58,128 nt of DNA from Bacteroidota bacterium (GTDB lineage Bacteria > Bacteroidota > Bacteroidia > Bacteroidales > B18-G4). The notes beneath the pieces are model-generated. The model was not told the origin of the DNA and did no database searches. It saw nothing but the letters and a program-made list of their open reading frames with translations. Location: assembly GCA_013202965.1 (NCBI GenBank), contig JABMQZ010000137.1:1-58128 (forward strand). Reading direction: 5' to 3'. The position numbers were made by a program, and so were the translations under genes. Position 1 is the stretch's first letter, and each line of letters starts with the position of its first letter. This document shows, one piece after another, positions 35,269 to 44,645 of this stretch.

Positions 35269-36073
35269 TAGCCAGCATCTTCCGCATAAAATAGTCTCTC
35301 CACCGATGAGGCAAGAGCTCTGCAAGCCGCAGCTTCCAGTTATTGTTAACCTTATAATAAAACCTGGGGTTTTGCTGAGAAAGTGCCTTGACTACCACTG
35401 CAGCCACCCGTTCCGGTTCGCACAGCTTTCCTATTTGTTTCGGGGCTTTTTCGGCAAAAGCCAAAAGGTATTTTTGGTAGACGCTTTCACCAATACTGTC
35501 TTTCATATTTCGCAGCCCGTCAAGCAGTGGAGTATTGATAGCTCCGGGGCGGATAATACTGAGTTTTATCCGCTGTAGTGCCAGCTCATTGCGCATGGCC
35601 ACGCTCAGCGCTTCCATGGCGATCTTGGAGGAGGAATAGGCTTGGAATGCACCCGGCAAGCGCACGCTCTCACTGCTGATCTGTACCACGCGACCACGGG
35701 TCTCCATGAGATGTGGAAGGAATGCCCGCACCATGTTCACCGGCCCAAAGGTGTTGATGGCAAAGATGCGATCCAGCACTTCCTTTTCCTTCTCGCTCAC
35801 CGCATAAAAATCTGATATACCGGCATTGTTCACAAGCGCCCAAACCCGAAAGCCTTTCTCTTCTAATTGTCTCCGCACAGCATGGGTCGACTGTTCATTG
35901 CTCACATCCATTTGAAGAGGAATTAAGCCATCATGTTCCTTGAATAGCGAAAATACAGCAGGCGAAACATCCGTAGCCACGATGAGTTTGTCTGGAAATG
36001 TATCCAACAAGGCCCGAACGATGGCTTGTCCAAGTCCGCCTGCTGATCCGGTTATGATGATGGATTGTTTCAT
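35234..36073 (-). CDS. Short-chain dehydrogenase/reductase
   Basis: Classical SDR with the Rossmann motif TGSAGGLGQA near the N-terminus, NNAG, and the YSSSKIAMEAL catalytic Tyr-Lys pair, followed by IRPGAINTPL. The cofactor is probably NAD(P); the substrate is unknown. The start at ATG36073 (MKQSIIITGSAG) replaces the track start eight codons upstream. The final residues SAECRVPSAK are encoded by a heptamer repeat array, so the native stop was probably lost and a repeat-derived tail added. It lies downstream of the mevalonate cluster on the same strand. Confidence 0.87.
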   Translation of the reverse strand: MKQSIIITGSAGGLGQAIVRALLDTFPDKLIVATDVSPAVFSLFKEHDGLIPLQMDVSNEQSTHAVRRQLEEKGFRVWALVNNAGISDFYAVSEKEKEVLDRIFAINTFGPVNMVRAFLPHLMETRGRVVQISSESVRLPGAFQAYSSSKIAMEALSVAMRNELALQRIKLSIIRPGAINTPLLDGLRNMKDSIGESVYQKYLLAFAEKAPKQIGKLCEPERVAAVVVKALSQQNPRFYYKVNNNWKLRLAELLPHRWRDYFMRKMLAKSAECRVPSAK

Positions 36074-36176
36074 TTTAGTGCCGGGATGAGGCATAGGGCA
36101 GTGTTTTTATTTTACCACAAAGAATACCAAAGGAAATGTTTGCCGAACTATAGGACTTTCTACAAGGTAAACATTT

Positions 36177-36211
36177 CTGATATCTGATATCTGATTTCTG
36201 ATCTCGATCTT
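36177..36211. repeat. Heptamer array, CTGATAT type
   Basis: Five units (ctgatat x2, ctgattt, ctgatct, cgatctt) lie 2 nt beyond the stop codon of the mevalonate kinase-like gene. Confidence 0.9.
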
Positions 36212-36213
36212 CA

Positions 36214-37179
36214 TTAAGCATTTTTGTATACCGCAATCACCTTCTGCCCTTGTTTCTTCAGCGATCTCAGGCTGGCCTCAAAGTCTCTGGTAAATCCGAG
36301 AATAAACCCACCGCCACCGCTGCCGCAAAGCTTCAGGGAATAAAGCTGCTTATCCAGCCCGGCTTTCCAGATGCTGATCATCGATTCGGGGATCATAGGA
36401 CGGAAATGCTTGTACTGAAATGCTGATAGTTTATGCAGGGAGGGGAAGAAAATATCGGTCTGCCCTTCAAGCAATGAGTGGATGCATTTGTTATTGAGCG
36501 GGATGAGGGTTTCCTTCACGAGTTTGTCAAATACCGGATCCTGGCACTTTTCAAAGAAAAGTTTCACCAAAGGATGTGTGATGCCCGGCCTGCCTGTGTC
36601 GATAAGAAATATTGCACCCTCACGCGGGAATTTGTTGCGCGGGATGCCTACAGTCTGAATGCTGCTGCCATTGTCGATCAGCAAGGGATACTTGATATAG
36701 CAGTTCAGGGGGTCGATGCCCGAACTGATACCATGGAAATAGCTTTCCATCTGTGAAAAGATATCTTTGAGCTTAAGCACCTCTTCCTGGCTGAGGTTGC
36801 GTTGAGAACGAATTTTGTTGCGCCCGTAGCGCTCGTAAATGGCTGCACACAATGCTCCGGAGCTGCCAATGCCAAAGCCTTGCGGGATGGTTGACTCGAA
36901 AAAAAGCATACGGTCGAGATCCGTACGGAATTGCTCCAGGTCGAGTTCGCACTTCAGTTCATCTTTGTTCTGCAGATCCAAAAGGTGTCCATAATATTCC
37001 TGGAGCATCTTATTGGATTCTATGGCGAAATCATAGTCGGTATAATGGTATTTGTTGATGAAGCCGAGTTCTCCCTTGAAGTGGGCGTAGGGGATGGTGA
37101 GTCCCATGGAATCACAGATCACACTATACTCTCCGAAGAGCATGATCTTTGCGTAAAAGACTTCAGGTTTGTTGGTCAT
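36214..37179 (-). CDS. GHMP kinase, probable mevalonate kinase
   Basis: GHMP-superfamily small-molecule kinase with N-terminal AKIMLFGEYSV, the ATP-binding loop PQGFGIGSSGALCAAI (about residues 98-113) and C-terminal LCGSGGGGFILGF. At 321 aa it matches mevalonate kinases of Bacteroidota. I start at ATG37179, which overlaps the stop of the decarboxylase gene as ATGA; the track's longer start reads into that gene. Clustering with HMG-CoA reductase and diphosphomevalonate decarboxylase supports phosphorylation of mevalonate as its role. Which of the two GHMP kinases here does which step is not proven. Confidence 0.85.
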   Translation of the reverse strand: MTNKPEVFYAKIMLFGEYSVICDSMGLTIPYAHFKGELGFINKYHYTDYDFAIESNKMLQEYYGHLLDLQNKDELKCELDLEQFRTDLDRMLFFESTIPQGFGIGSSGALCAAIYERYGRNKIRSQRNLSQEEVLKLKDIFSQMESYFHGISSGIDPLNCYIKYPLLIDNGSSIQTVGIPRNKFPREGAIFLIDTGRPGITHPLVKLFFEKCQDPVFDKLVKETLIPLNNKCIHSLLEGQTDIFFPSLHKLSAFQYKHFRPMIPESMISIWKAGLDKQLYSLKLCGSGGGGFILGFTRDFEASLRSLKKQGQKVIAVYKNA

Positions 37180-38225
37180 TCCCCACCGCTGAGTTTCTCC
37201 GGACCCTTGCCAATATGGTCGTCGATCCGGCGTTTCTGCATGCAATATACTAATAATTCACGATTGATAAAGTCTTGAACTGCTTCCTTGTCAGGGGCAG
37301 GGTAGAGGAGATGAACATTGGGACCGGCATCCAGCGTAAAGCTCACAGGGATACCACTGTTTTCGCGAAAATTCCGGATCTTATCAATGATCTGAAGTGT
37401 ACCCGGTTTAATCAATATGTAGCCCGGATCGGAGCTCATCATCAGGCCGTGCAGGCTGAGGGCTTCGTTTTCCACAATACGGATAAAGGTATGCTTGTCT
37501 CCGTTCTTGAGGGCTTTCAACAGTGTGGCTACTTGTATATGGGCCTGTTCAAACCTTTGTTGTGCATAGGGATGCTTTTCCATCAGCCTGTGTCCTTCGC
37601 TGCTGCCAATGGCTTTTGGACTCTCATCTACGATGAGAATGGCATCCTGCAACTCCCTGAAGTTTTCATGTACTTCAAAGGAAAGGGGAGTAGCCCATTC
37701 ATCCGAGCTTTCCGGAATATACTGGCTTTCCCCCCAACTTACATATCCTCCGTAAACAGAACGCGAAGCGCTACCGGATCCCAATCGTGCTATATAGGAT
37801 GCTTTTTCAAGGAAATCGGCTTTGGAAAGATTTATTCCGACGATCTCTTTTTCAAGTGAACAGAGGCAGAGAGCCAGACTGCTCATGGCAGACGCAGAAG
37901 AGGCGATGCCGGCGGAGTGGGGGAAATTATTTTCGGAATTAATGTGGAGATCCAGTTCTTTCAGGAAGGGAAAATGTGGATAAAGGGAAGCAATGTATCG
38001 TTTTACCCGCAATGCAAACTTTTCATTCCGCACATCATTGAATAAGAGTTCCACCTCAGCCTTACCCGCCGTGTACGACAAGGTAGTGGTGGTATAGCTC
38101 TCGCTCAGTGTAAAGCTGAGACTGGGATTTGATGGCAACTGTACACCATGCTTGCCCCAGTATTTAATGAGGGCGATGTTGGAAGGGGATTTCCAGCGGA
38201 TGTTTTGCATAAACTTTTGGTTCAA
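37176..38225 (-). CDS. mvaD: Diphosphomevalonate decarboxylase
   Basis: ATP-dependent decarboxylation of mevalonate diphosphate to isopentenyl diphosphate. Family motifs are SNIALIKYWGK (about residues 15-25), the P-loop-like NFPHSAGIASSASAMSSLA, and SGSASRSVYGGYVSW. At 349 aa it is typical. Met6 (38210) is an alternative start. It overlaps the downstream kinase gene by 4 nt (ATGA), showing tight coupling, and is separated from the upstream GYDIA kinase gene by a 71-nt hairpin element. Confidence 0.95.
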   Translation of the reverse strand: MNQKFMQNIRWKSPSNIALIKYWGKHGVQLPSNPSLSFTLSESYTTTTLSYTAGKAEVELLFNDVRNEKFALRVKRYIASLYPHFPFLKELDLHINSENNFPHSAGIASSASAMSSLALCLCSLEKEIVGINLSKADFLEKASYIARLGSGSASRSVYGGYVSWGESQYIPESSDEWATPLSFEVHENFRELQDAILIVDESPKAIGSSEGHRLMEKHPYAQQRFEQAHIQVATLLKALKNGDKHTFIRIVENEALSLHGLMMSSDPGYILIKPGTLQIIDKIRNFRENSGIPVSFTLDAGPNVHLLYPAPDKEAVQDFINRELLVYCMQKRRIDDHIGKGPEKLSGGE

Positions 38226-38236
38226 TTAATAAATCT

Positions 38237-38307
38237 CACCTCACCCCCTGGCCCCCTCTCCTCAAGGAGAGGGGGAAAAGGGGGATGGGGGTTAAGGGGG
38301 TGAGGTG
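38237..38307. repeat. 71-nt C-rich dispersed hairpin element, copy 2 (inverted)
   Basis: The reverse complement matches copy 1 (23365-23436) except for one substitution and one indel. Its right end codes for the last residues and stop of the GYDIA kinase gene (stop at 38292). It sits inside the mevalonate cluster just before mvaD and could affect read-through. Confidence 0.95.
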
Positions 38308-39245
38308 CATAACTCACCCCCACCGCCCAAAACTATCTCCTCCCAGCTAAACACTGTCCTCAGTCCTTTTCCGCTAAAATAAGCTTTTATCCCTTCAAAT
38401 CCCATTTCACTTGAAGCCAGCAAAAAATCACCGCCCCAGGCGCCCAGGGATTTGATACTGCCGGGAAAGTCGGGGAAGCTTTCCTCTTTTACTTTTGGAA
38501 GTTGAAGCACAGCCGACATGATCTCTTCATGCTCATCCAGCAAAGCATTAAATTCCTTCAGGGTATTGGCCTTTGCGATCTCACGACTGATTGCCGATAT
38601 CCTGTTTATATCGTATTCACGGAATCCGGTACTGTTCAGGAAATGATTCACGCTGGCTTCCGAATCCTGTTTTCTCCCGGAATACACAAAAGCCAGGGAG
38701 GATTTAAAGGGAGGGTCGAAGCTGGCCTTCTCCGTTTTCGGACTGGCATTTATAAGTTGATAAAATACCGGATATTCTGCCCCGGCACAAGCAATGTCAT
38801 AGCCTGAGCCTTTTTGTGTGTTGAAGAACAACTCATAGGCATCAATGCCAAACCAGGAGGCAATATTGCTGATGAGGCTGGAGCTGCTGCCCATGCCCCA
38901 TTCCGGGTCAAAGCCGAGGATGGTTTTTACCTGTGGGGATTTATTTTTTTTCAGTATCTCCGGGTTTATCCGGTGAGCTTCGAGCAGTAACTGCTGCAGG
39001 AAAGCGGCACTGTTGGGCTTGCTGCTACGAATGATCTCAAATTCAGGAAGGGAAAATATGGCCATGAACCAGGGATCACGCTTGTATATGCTTTTCCAGA
39101 TGAGTTGCCCGGAAACCCCGGCATTGTCAACGTTCATCTTTTGCCCTGGAATAGTTGGAACAGCAAGTGCGAGGGCAGCGTGAAGGACAAGATACTCACC
39201 CGTGATCAATAATTTGCCGTTGGAATAAAATCTCTGCTTCTTCAA
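38292..39245 (-). CDS. GYDIA-family GHMP kinase, candidate phosphomevalonate kinase
   Basis: GHMP-fold protein with N-terminal NGKLLITGEYLVLHAALALAVPT, the loop GMGSSSSLISNIASWF and the diagnostic GSGYDIACAGA. The C-terminus keeps SLGAWGGDFLLAS. At 317 aa it is near family length, but the last residues (ELCTSPP) are encoded by the C-rich hairpin repeat. It lies between HMG-CoA reductase and mvaD. The classical pathway needs mevalonate kinase, phosphomevalonate kinase and the decarboxylase. With the other two present, this protein is the natural candidate for the middle kinase. This is inferred from context, not from known substrate residues. Confidence 0.82.
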   Translation of the reverse strand: MKKQRFYSNGKLLITGEYLVLHAALALAVPTIPGQKMNVDNAGVSGQLIWKSIYKRDPWFMAIFSLPEFEIIRSSKPNSAAFLQQLLLEAHRINPEILKKNKSPQVKTILGFDPEWGMGSSSSLISNIASWFGIDAYELFFNTQKGSGYDIACAGAEYPVFYQLINASPKTEKASFDPPFKSSLAFVYSGRKQDSEASVNHFLNSTGFREYDINRISAISREIAKANTLKEFNALLDEHEEIMSAVLQLPKVKEESFPDFPGSIKSLGAWGGDFLLASSEMGFEGIKAYFSGKGLRTVFSWEEIVLGGGGELCTSPP

Positions 39246-39262
39246 TATTCAAAACTTAACAA

Positions 39263-40588
39263 TCAAACTTTGCGCCTCAGGTTTGCAAGCAACTCTTTCA
39301 CATTGCTGAACGAAACCTTTTTGTTCTGGAAATAATCCACAGCTCTTTCCTTTTCTTCGTTTGTTACGCCGATATGGTTCAGGATATTGTAAAGGTGCAT
39401 CTTCATATGCCCTGTCTGTATACCTTTGGTAATGAGAGATTTTAAAGCGCTGAAGTTATTGGCCAGTCCGGCAGTAGCTGCGATCATCATCAATTGGTCG
39501 GCATTGGGATTGTTGAGCAGTTCAAGGGAGAACCTGGCCAGGGGGTGCAATGAGGTCAGTCCACCCACGGTTCCCAGTGACAGGGGAAGGGTGAGCTCAT
39601 ACCTGAACTTTCCGTCTTTGATGCTGACATTGCTCAGCGCCGAATATTTTCCATTTCGGGCGGCATAGGTATGTGCACAGGCTTCTATAGCCCGGAAATC
39701 ATTTCCGGTTGCCAGCACGACAGCGTCGATGCCATTCATCACACCTTTATTGTGTGTGGTGGCCCTATAAACATCCTCCTGTGCGATGCGGACGGATAGC
39801 TCGAACTTCCTGACAAACTGTTGTGCGCTCATGTTGCGGTCGCAATCATGAAACTCTTCAATATCGCATTCTACATAAGTTTGTACGAGGCATTCGGGGG
39901 TATAATTGGAAAGGATGGCCATCACGATCTCGTAGTTTTTTTCCTTACCGCTGAAGGATTTATCTTCCTTAAAAATCCTTTTCAACTGCATGCCGAATTC
40001 TTCCAGGCATGAGTTGATAAAATTGGCGCCCATGCTGTCGATGGTCTCAAAAGAGGCTTTAAGCTGAAAATAATTTTCCAGCTTATCCGTCATGTCGATC
40101 AGTTCGATGTCGAGGATGCCCCCACCGCGTTGCCGCATATTTTTGGTGATGTGATTCGTTTCATTGATCAGCTTCTCCTTAATAGCCGGCATGGCTTTGC
40201 GGAGTTTCTTAGTGTCACCTTCCCAGAGGAAGTGCACCTGCCCTATCTTTGTGGTGGAGATCACTTTCGCATGGAATCCGCCCCGCTCCGACCAGAATTT
40301 TGCTGCACTTGATGCTGCGGCAATCACAGAGCTTTCTTCTATCACCATGGGTACCAGGTACATATTGCCATTGATCACGAAATTAGGTGCGATCCCATAA
40401 GGAAAGATAAAGTTGGAGATGGTGTTCTCACTGAATTCATCCAGCTTCTTTTGTATGTCGAGATCCTTATGCCAGAACGACCTCAGCTTACGGGCAGCCT
40501 CTTCGGGATACTCGAAATAACTGGTTGTAAGATCAATCTTCTGATCCTTGTTCAGCTTCGAAAACCCTTTTCTGATTTGTTGTTTCAA
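39263..40588 (-). CDS. mvaA: Hydroxymethylglutaryl-CoA reductase, class II type
   Basis: Interconverts HMG-CoA and mevalonate. Length (441 aa) and motifs fit the bacterial class II (often called degradative) reductase: ENTISNFIFPYGIAPNFVING, the substrate-binding EESSVIAAASSAAKFW with catalytic Glu, DSMGANFINSCLE, NKGVMNGIDAVVLATGNDFRA and SLGTVGGLTSLHP. In this mevalonate cluster it probably works in the synthetic direction. It is the first gene of the cluster on the minus strand, with the GYDIA kinase following after 17 nt. Confidence 0.95.
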   Translation of the reverse strand: MKQQIRKGFSKLNKDQKIDLTTSYFEYPEEAARKLRSFWHKDLDIQKKLDEFSENTISNFIFPYGIAPNFVINGNMYLVPMVIEESSVIAAASSAAKFWSERGGFHAKVISTTKIGQVHFLWEGDTKKLRKAMPAIKEKLINETNHITKNMRQRGGGILDIELIDMTDKLENYFQLKASFETIDSMGANFINSCLEEFGMQLKRIFKEDKSFSGKEKNYEIVMAILSNYTPECLVQTYVECDIEEFHDCDRNMSAQQFVRKFELSVRIAQEDVYRATTHNKGVMNGIDAVVLATGNDFRAIEACAHTYAARNGKYSALSNVSIKDGKFRYELTLPLSLGTVGGLTSLHPLARFSLELLNNPNADQLMMIAATAGLANNFSALKSLITKGIQTGHMKMHLYNILNHIGVTNEEKERAVDYFQNKKVSFSNVKELLANLRRKV

Positions 40589-40590
40589 AG

Positions 40591-40632
40591 TGTTGGGTAT
40601 TGGGTTGATTTCTGACTTCTGATATCTGATCT
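40591..40632. repeat. Heptamer array, CTGATAT-related, six units
   Basis: Units tgttggg, tattggg, ttgattt, ctgactt, ctgatat, ctgatct fill the gap between HMG-CoA reductase and the DUF4468 gene and reach into the latter's stop codon. Confidence 0.85.
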
Positions 40633-41188
40633 ACCATTCTTCTTCTTCCACTATCACTTCAGGAACCATATATTCCTTGAGTGATGCGGCGAAGTCATCA
40701 ATGGCGTAAACCCTGAGTTGCTTGAGGTACTGTGGCCACTGCTCGTTATAGTCACGGTGGGCGGTGTTAAGCCATCGCTCACAGGGGTACTTCGACTGTC
40801 GGGTAAGAACAAAGTTGTCGATGGTATAACGGTAACGTTGGTCTTTACATTCGATCTTGAAATAATATTTTATCAATCCGGCTCTTTTTATTGTGCCGTC
40901 TTTTTCCTCATATATGAGTTCAAATTGGTGTTTGCCCTTGATTACACCTGAGGCAGCATCTCTTACCTGTGTCACATATACCGGTTGCTTAAAATAGTGA
41001 TGTAGCCATTCGCCTGCCCGGTTAAAAAGTTCTTTCTGGGTTCCTGTTTCCTCTACCACCTCCTGGAAAGTGATCAACCCGGTATTCGGATCTACAGGAA
41101 TACTTTCCATTCCGTTGACTTCCTCTTCCTGGGAGAAAACAAATGATCCTGCTAACAATATTATGAGTAAAGAAATAATATTTTTCAT
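40631..41188 (-). CDS. DUF4468 domain-containing secreted protein
   Basis: A signal peptide (MKNIISLLIILLAGSFVFSQ) precedes one DUF4468 domain (about residues 35-125), with the typical pattern of a TGLITFQEVVE strand, then RAGEWLHHYF and KGKHQFELIYEEKDGTIKRAGLIKYYFKIECKDQRYRYTI. Function is unknown; the fold is thought to be TBP-like. The start at ATG41188 (185 aa) gives a clean signal peptide, whereas the track start adds eleven unlikely residues. It is upstream of the mevalonate cluster on the same strand, but separated by a heptamer array. Confidence 0.85.
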   Translation of the reverse strand: MKNIISLLIILLAGSFVFSQEEEVNGMESIPVDPNTGLITFQEVVEETGTQKELFNRAGEWLHHYFKQPVYVTQVRDAASGVIKGKHQFELIYEEKDGTIKRAGLIKYYFKIECKDQRYRYTIDNFVLTRQSKYPCERWLNTAHRDYNEQWPQYLKQLRVYAIDDFAASLKEYMVPEVIVEEEEW

Positions 41189-41263
41189 GGCATTGCGTGT
41201 TGTTTTTGATTGAAAGAACAAATTAATACCGTAAAGTTACAAAAAAGTAAGAATAATGAAATT

Positions 41264-41305
41264 GATATTCGATGTTCTATATTCGATGTGCCATATTCGA
41301 AGGGG
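41264..41305. repeat. Heptamer array, GATATTC/GATGTTC type
   Basis: Units gatattc, gatgttc, tatattc, gatgtgc, catattc, gaagggg in 7-nt phase, with a 14-nt higher-order repeat. This is the last array before the array-free region of conserved operons. Confidence 0.85.
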
Positions 41306-41322
41306 ATAGATGAGAGAAGAAG

Positions 41323-41356
41323 TTAAAAAAAAAGCCCCGCGAAATTCGCAGGGCTG
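41323..41356 (-). terminator. Rho-independent terminator of groES-groEL
   Basis: On the minus strand the hairpin AGCCCtGCGAA / TTCGCgGGGCT (11 positions with one mismatch) is followed by nine T residues, directly after the groEL stop codon. A strong intrinsic terminator. Confidence 0.9.
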
Positions 41357-41362
41357 TTTTTT

Positions 41363-43006
<1,644 letters not shown>

Positions 43007-43043
43007 TGTTTTATTAATTTATAGGTTATTTTTTTTTATTTCT

Positions 43044-43322
43044 TTAAATGATGGCGACGATGTCGCTTTCACGCATGATAAGATAATCTTTGTTTTCGAA
43101 GCTGATCTCAGTGCCGGTATATTTCCCGTATAATACAGCATCTCCTACTTTCACAGTGAGGGGTTCATCTTTTTTACCTGGTCCTACTGCCACAACAATA
43201 CCTTTCTGAGGTTTTTCCTTGGCTGTGTCAGGAATGATGATGCCGCCGGTGGTTTTTTCTTCAGCAGCGGATGCTTCAATGATCACCCTGTCTGCCAATG
43301 GTTTAATTTTCAACTTTGCCAT
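43044..43322 (-). CDS. groS: Co-chaperonin GroES
   Basis: Lid of the GroEL chamber, 92 aa. [21 protein letters not shown] forms the N-terminal strand and mobile loop, followed by [12 protein letters not shown] and [22 protein letters not shown]. It is first in the groES-groEL operon. The 80-nt upstream region holds the palindrome ATGTTTAAACAT (43339-43350), but no CIRCE element and no clear TAnnTTTG motif. Confidence 0.98.
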   Translation of the reverse strand: MAKLKIKPLADRVIIEASAAEEKTTGGIIIPDTAKEKPQKGIVVAVGPGKKDEPLTVKVGDAVLYGKYTGTEISFENKDYLIMRESDIVAII

Positions 43323-43404
43323 GCTATGCTATTTTAAAATGTTTAAACATATATTTTAATATCAATTAATTATTCCCGGTCATAATTTGTGCCAAAGTGG
43401 AAAA

Positions 43405-43443
43405 TAAAAAAAAATGTCAGAATAATATGACATTCTGACATTT
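43405..43443 (-). terminator. Terminator of the lptE-secG operon
   Basis: The hairpin AATGTCAGAAT / ATTCTGACATT (11 bp, 8-nt loop) is followed on the minus strand by a run of nine T residues, about 40 nt beyond the secG stop and upstream of groES. Confidence 0.88.
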
Positions 43444-43480
43444 AATTTATTTTTTACGACCCTTCAGAATATTATTCGGG

Positions 43481-43816
43481 CTATTGCTCATCTTGTTGAT
43501 CAGGCTGTGGTATTGGGGTAGTCGGAATTGGTAAAGGATCTCCCGCCCTGTCTTCTACCTGTGTAACATTGTTTATTTGTTGATCTCCCTTGGGGATTAC
43601 AAAAATAGATGCCAGACTGAGAACCAGTAAGGCAATGGCAAGTGTCCAGGTTGCTTTTTCAAGAAAATCCGCAGTTTTCCTTACCCCCATGTATTGGTTA
43701 GAGCCAGAGAAATTTGATGCAAGACCACCGCCTTTACTATTTTGAACAAGCACAACGAGGATGATCAGTGCACTGATGATGAGGATGAAAACAGAAAGAA
43801 TAATATATAAGCCCAT
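43481..43816 (-). CDS. secG: Preprotein translocase subunit SecG
   Basis: Small inner-membrane partner of SecYE. It has two hydrophobic helices (about residues 3-25 and 52-73) separated by VLVQNSKGGGLASNFSGSNQYMGVRKTADFLEKATW, the conserved SecG loop. A polar proline-rich tail brings it to 111 aa, usual for Bacteroidota. It is the last gene of the sigma-54 activator-lptE-TPR-secG operon, 12 nt after the TPR gene. Confidence 0.94.
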   Translation of the reverse strand: MGLYIILSVFILIISALIILVVLVQNSKGGGLASNFSGSNQYMGVRKTADFLEKATWTLAIALLVLSLASIFVIPKGDQQINNVTQVEDRAGDPLPIPTTPIPQPDQQDEQ

Positions 43817-43828
43817 GTGTGTAATAAT

Positions 43829-44632
43829 TTAGTTTTCAGTACTGATTTTTTTAATTTGGGCTGCAAAGTAACTACTTTTTTCCGGATATTTCAAACTTAA
43901 TTTGCGATAAATTTCAATGGCTTTATCTGTATTTCCCTGCTGAGCATGGATTTGTGCCAGGGTTTCACTCACAATATCGTCTTTTTCTTCAAGGCTGCTT
44001 TTGGCCATTTTAACGGGATCGAAAAAATCTGCTTTCAACCTGCTGATAGAAGGCTGTTCCCTGATGAATTTATCAATAAGCTCTTCTTTCGATGAGTCTG
44101 TCAGCTCAGGTTCTTCTTCTGATTCATCTTCGGGATATAATGGTTTTTTCTCACCGGATATTTCTTTCAGCCTGTCTTCAACGATCTGTTTCAAGGCCCT
44201 GAGCCTTTCTTCCTCATCCTGTTCAACTACCGGAACAATGGGATCTGGTATTGCCACAGGCTTTTCTTCATCCATCTCATCCTCAATTATTTCTCTTTCT
44301 GCCTCAGGCAAAGGAGGTTCCGGAATGCTGTCTTTTTCTTCTACTACTTCCGGTTTTAGGATCTCATCCTTGATTTCAGGAATGTCCACTGCTTCCTTCT
44401 GCAGGTCTTTTATTAATTCCTTCAGGCGTTTCCTGTCTGCAATGCGGGCTGCTGTAGACTTCAATTCTTCAGTAAACAGAACATGCTTGATCATCCTCAG
44501 GTTCAAAAGGTGCAGGATCTTCAGACTCTGGCAATAGGGAAATTCTGAAGCCAGCTTTTCAATTTCGGGCAGGGAAGACTTACTGAGTGTCTGAGGCTCC
44601 CTGATAAATGATATAAATTCCCGCTGGTCCAT
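43829..44632 (-). CDS. TPR-like cytoplasmic protein, function unknown
   Basis: A 267-aa protein with no signal. The N-terminal part resembles a helical conserved domain (FISFIREPQTLSKSSLPEIEKLASEFPYCQSLKILHLLNL). The middle (about 90-180) is highly acidic and low-complexity. The C-terminus (about 225-265) forms one TPR-like hairpin, QIHAQQGNTDKAIEIYRKLSLKYPEKS. This layout recurs next to lptE and secG in Bacteroidota, so a role near envelope biogenesis is likely but unproven. It is spaced 13 nt from lptE and 12 nt from secG. Confidence 0.78.
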   Translation of the reverse strand: MDQREFISFIREPQTLSKSSLPEIEKLASEFPYCQSLKILHLLNLRMIKHVLFTEELKSTAARIADRKRLKELIKDLQKEAVDIPEIKDEILKPEVVEEKDSIPEPPLPEAEREIIEDEMDEEKPVAIPDPIVPVVEQDEEERLRALKQIVEDRLKEISGEKKPLYPEDESEEEPELTDSSKEELIDKFIREQPSISRLKADFFDPVKMAKSSLEEKDDIVSETLAQIHAQQGNTDKAIEIYRKLSLKYPEKSSYFAAQIKKISTEN

Positions 44633-44645
44633 CTTCTTAGTTTGT

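Noticed and set aside
43381-43398. Sigma-54-like promoter upstream of groES (TTTGGCACAAATTATG on the minus strand)
   Set aside because: The TGGCAC half matches, but the -12 GC dinucleotide is missing (TATG), so it is not a credible RpoN site despite the activator gene nearby.
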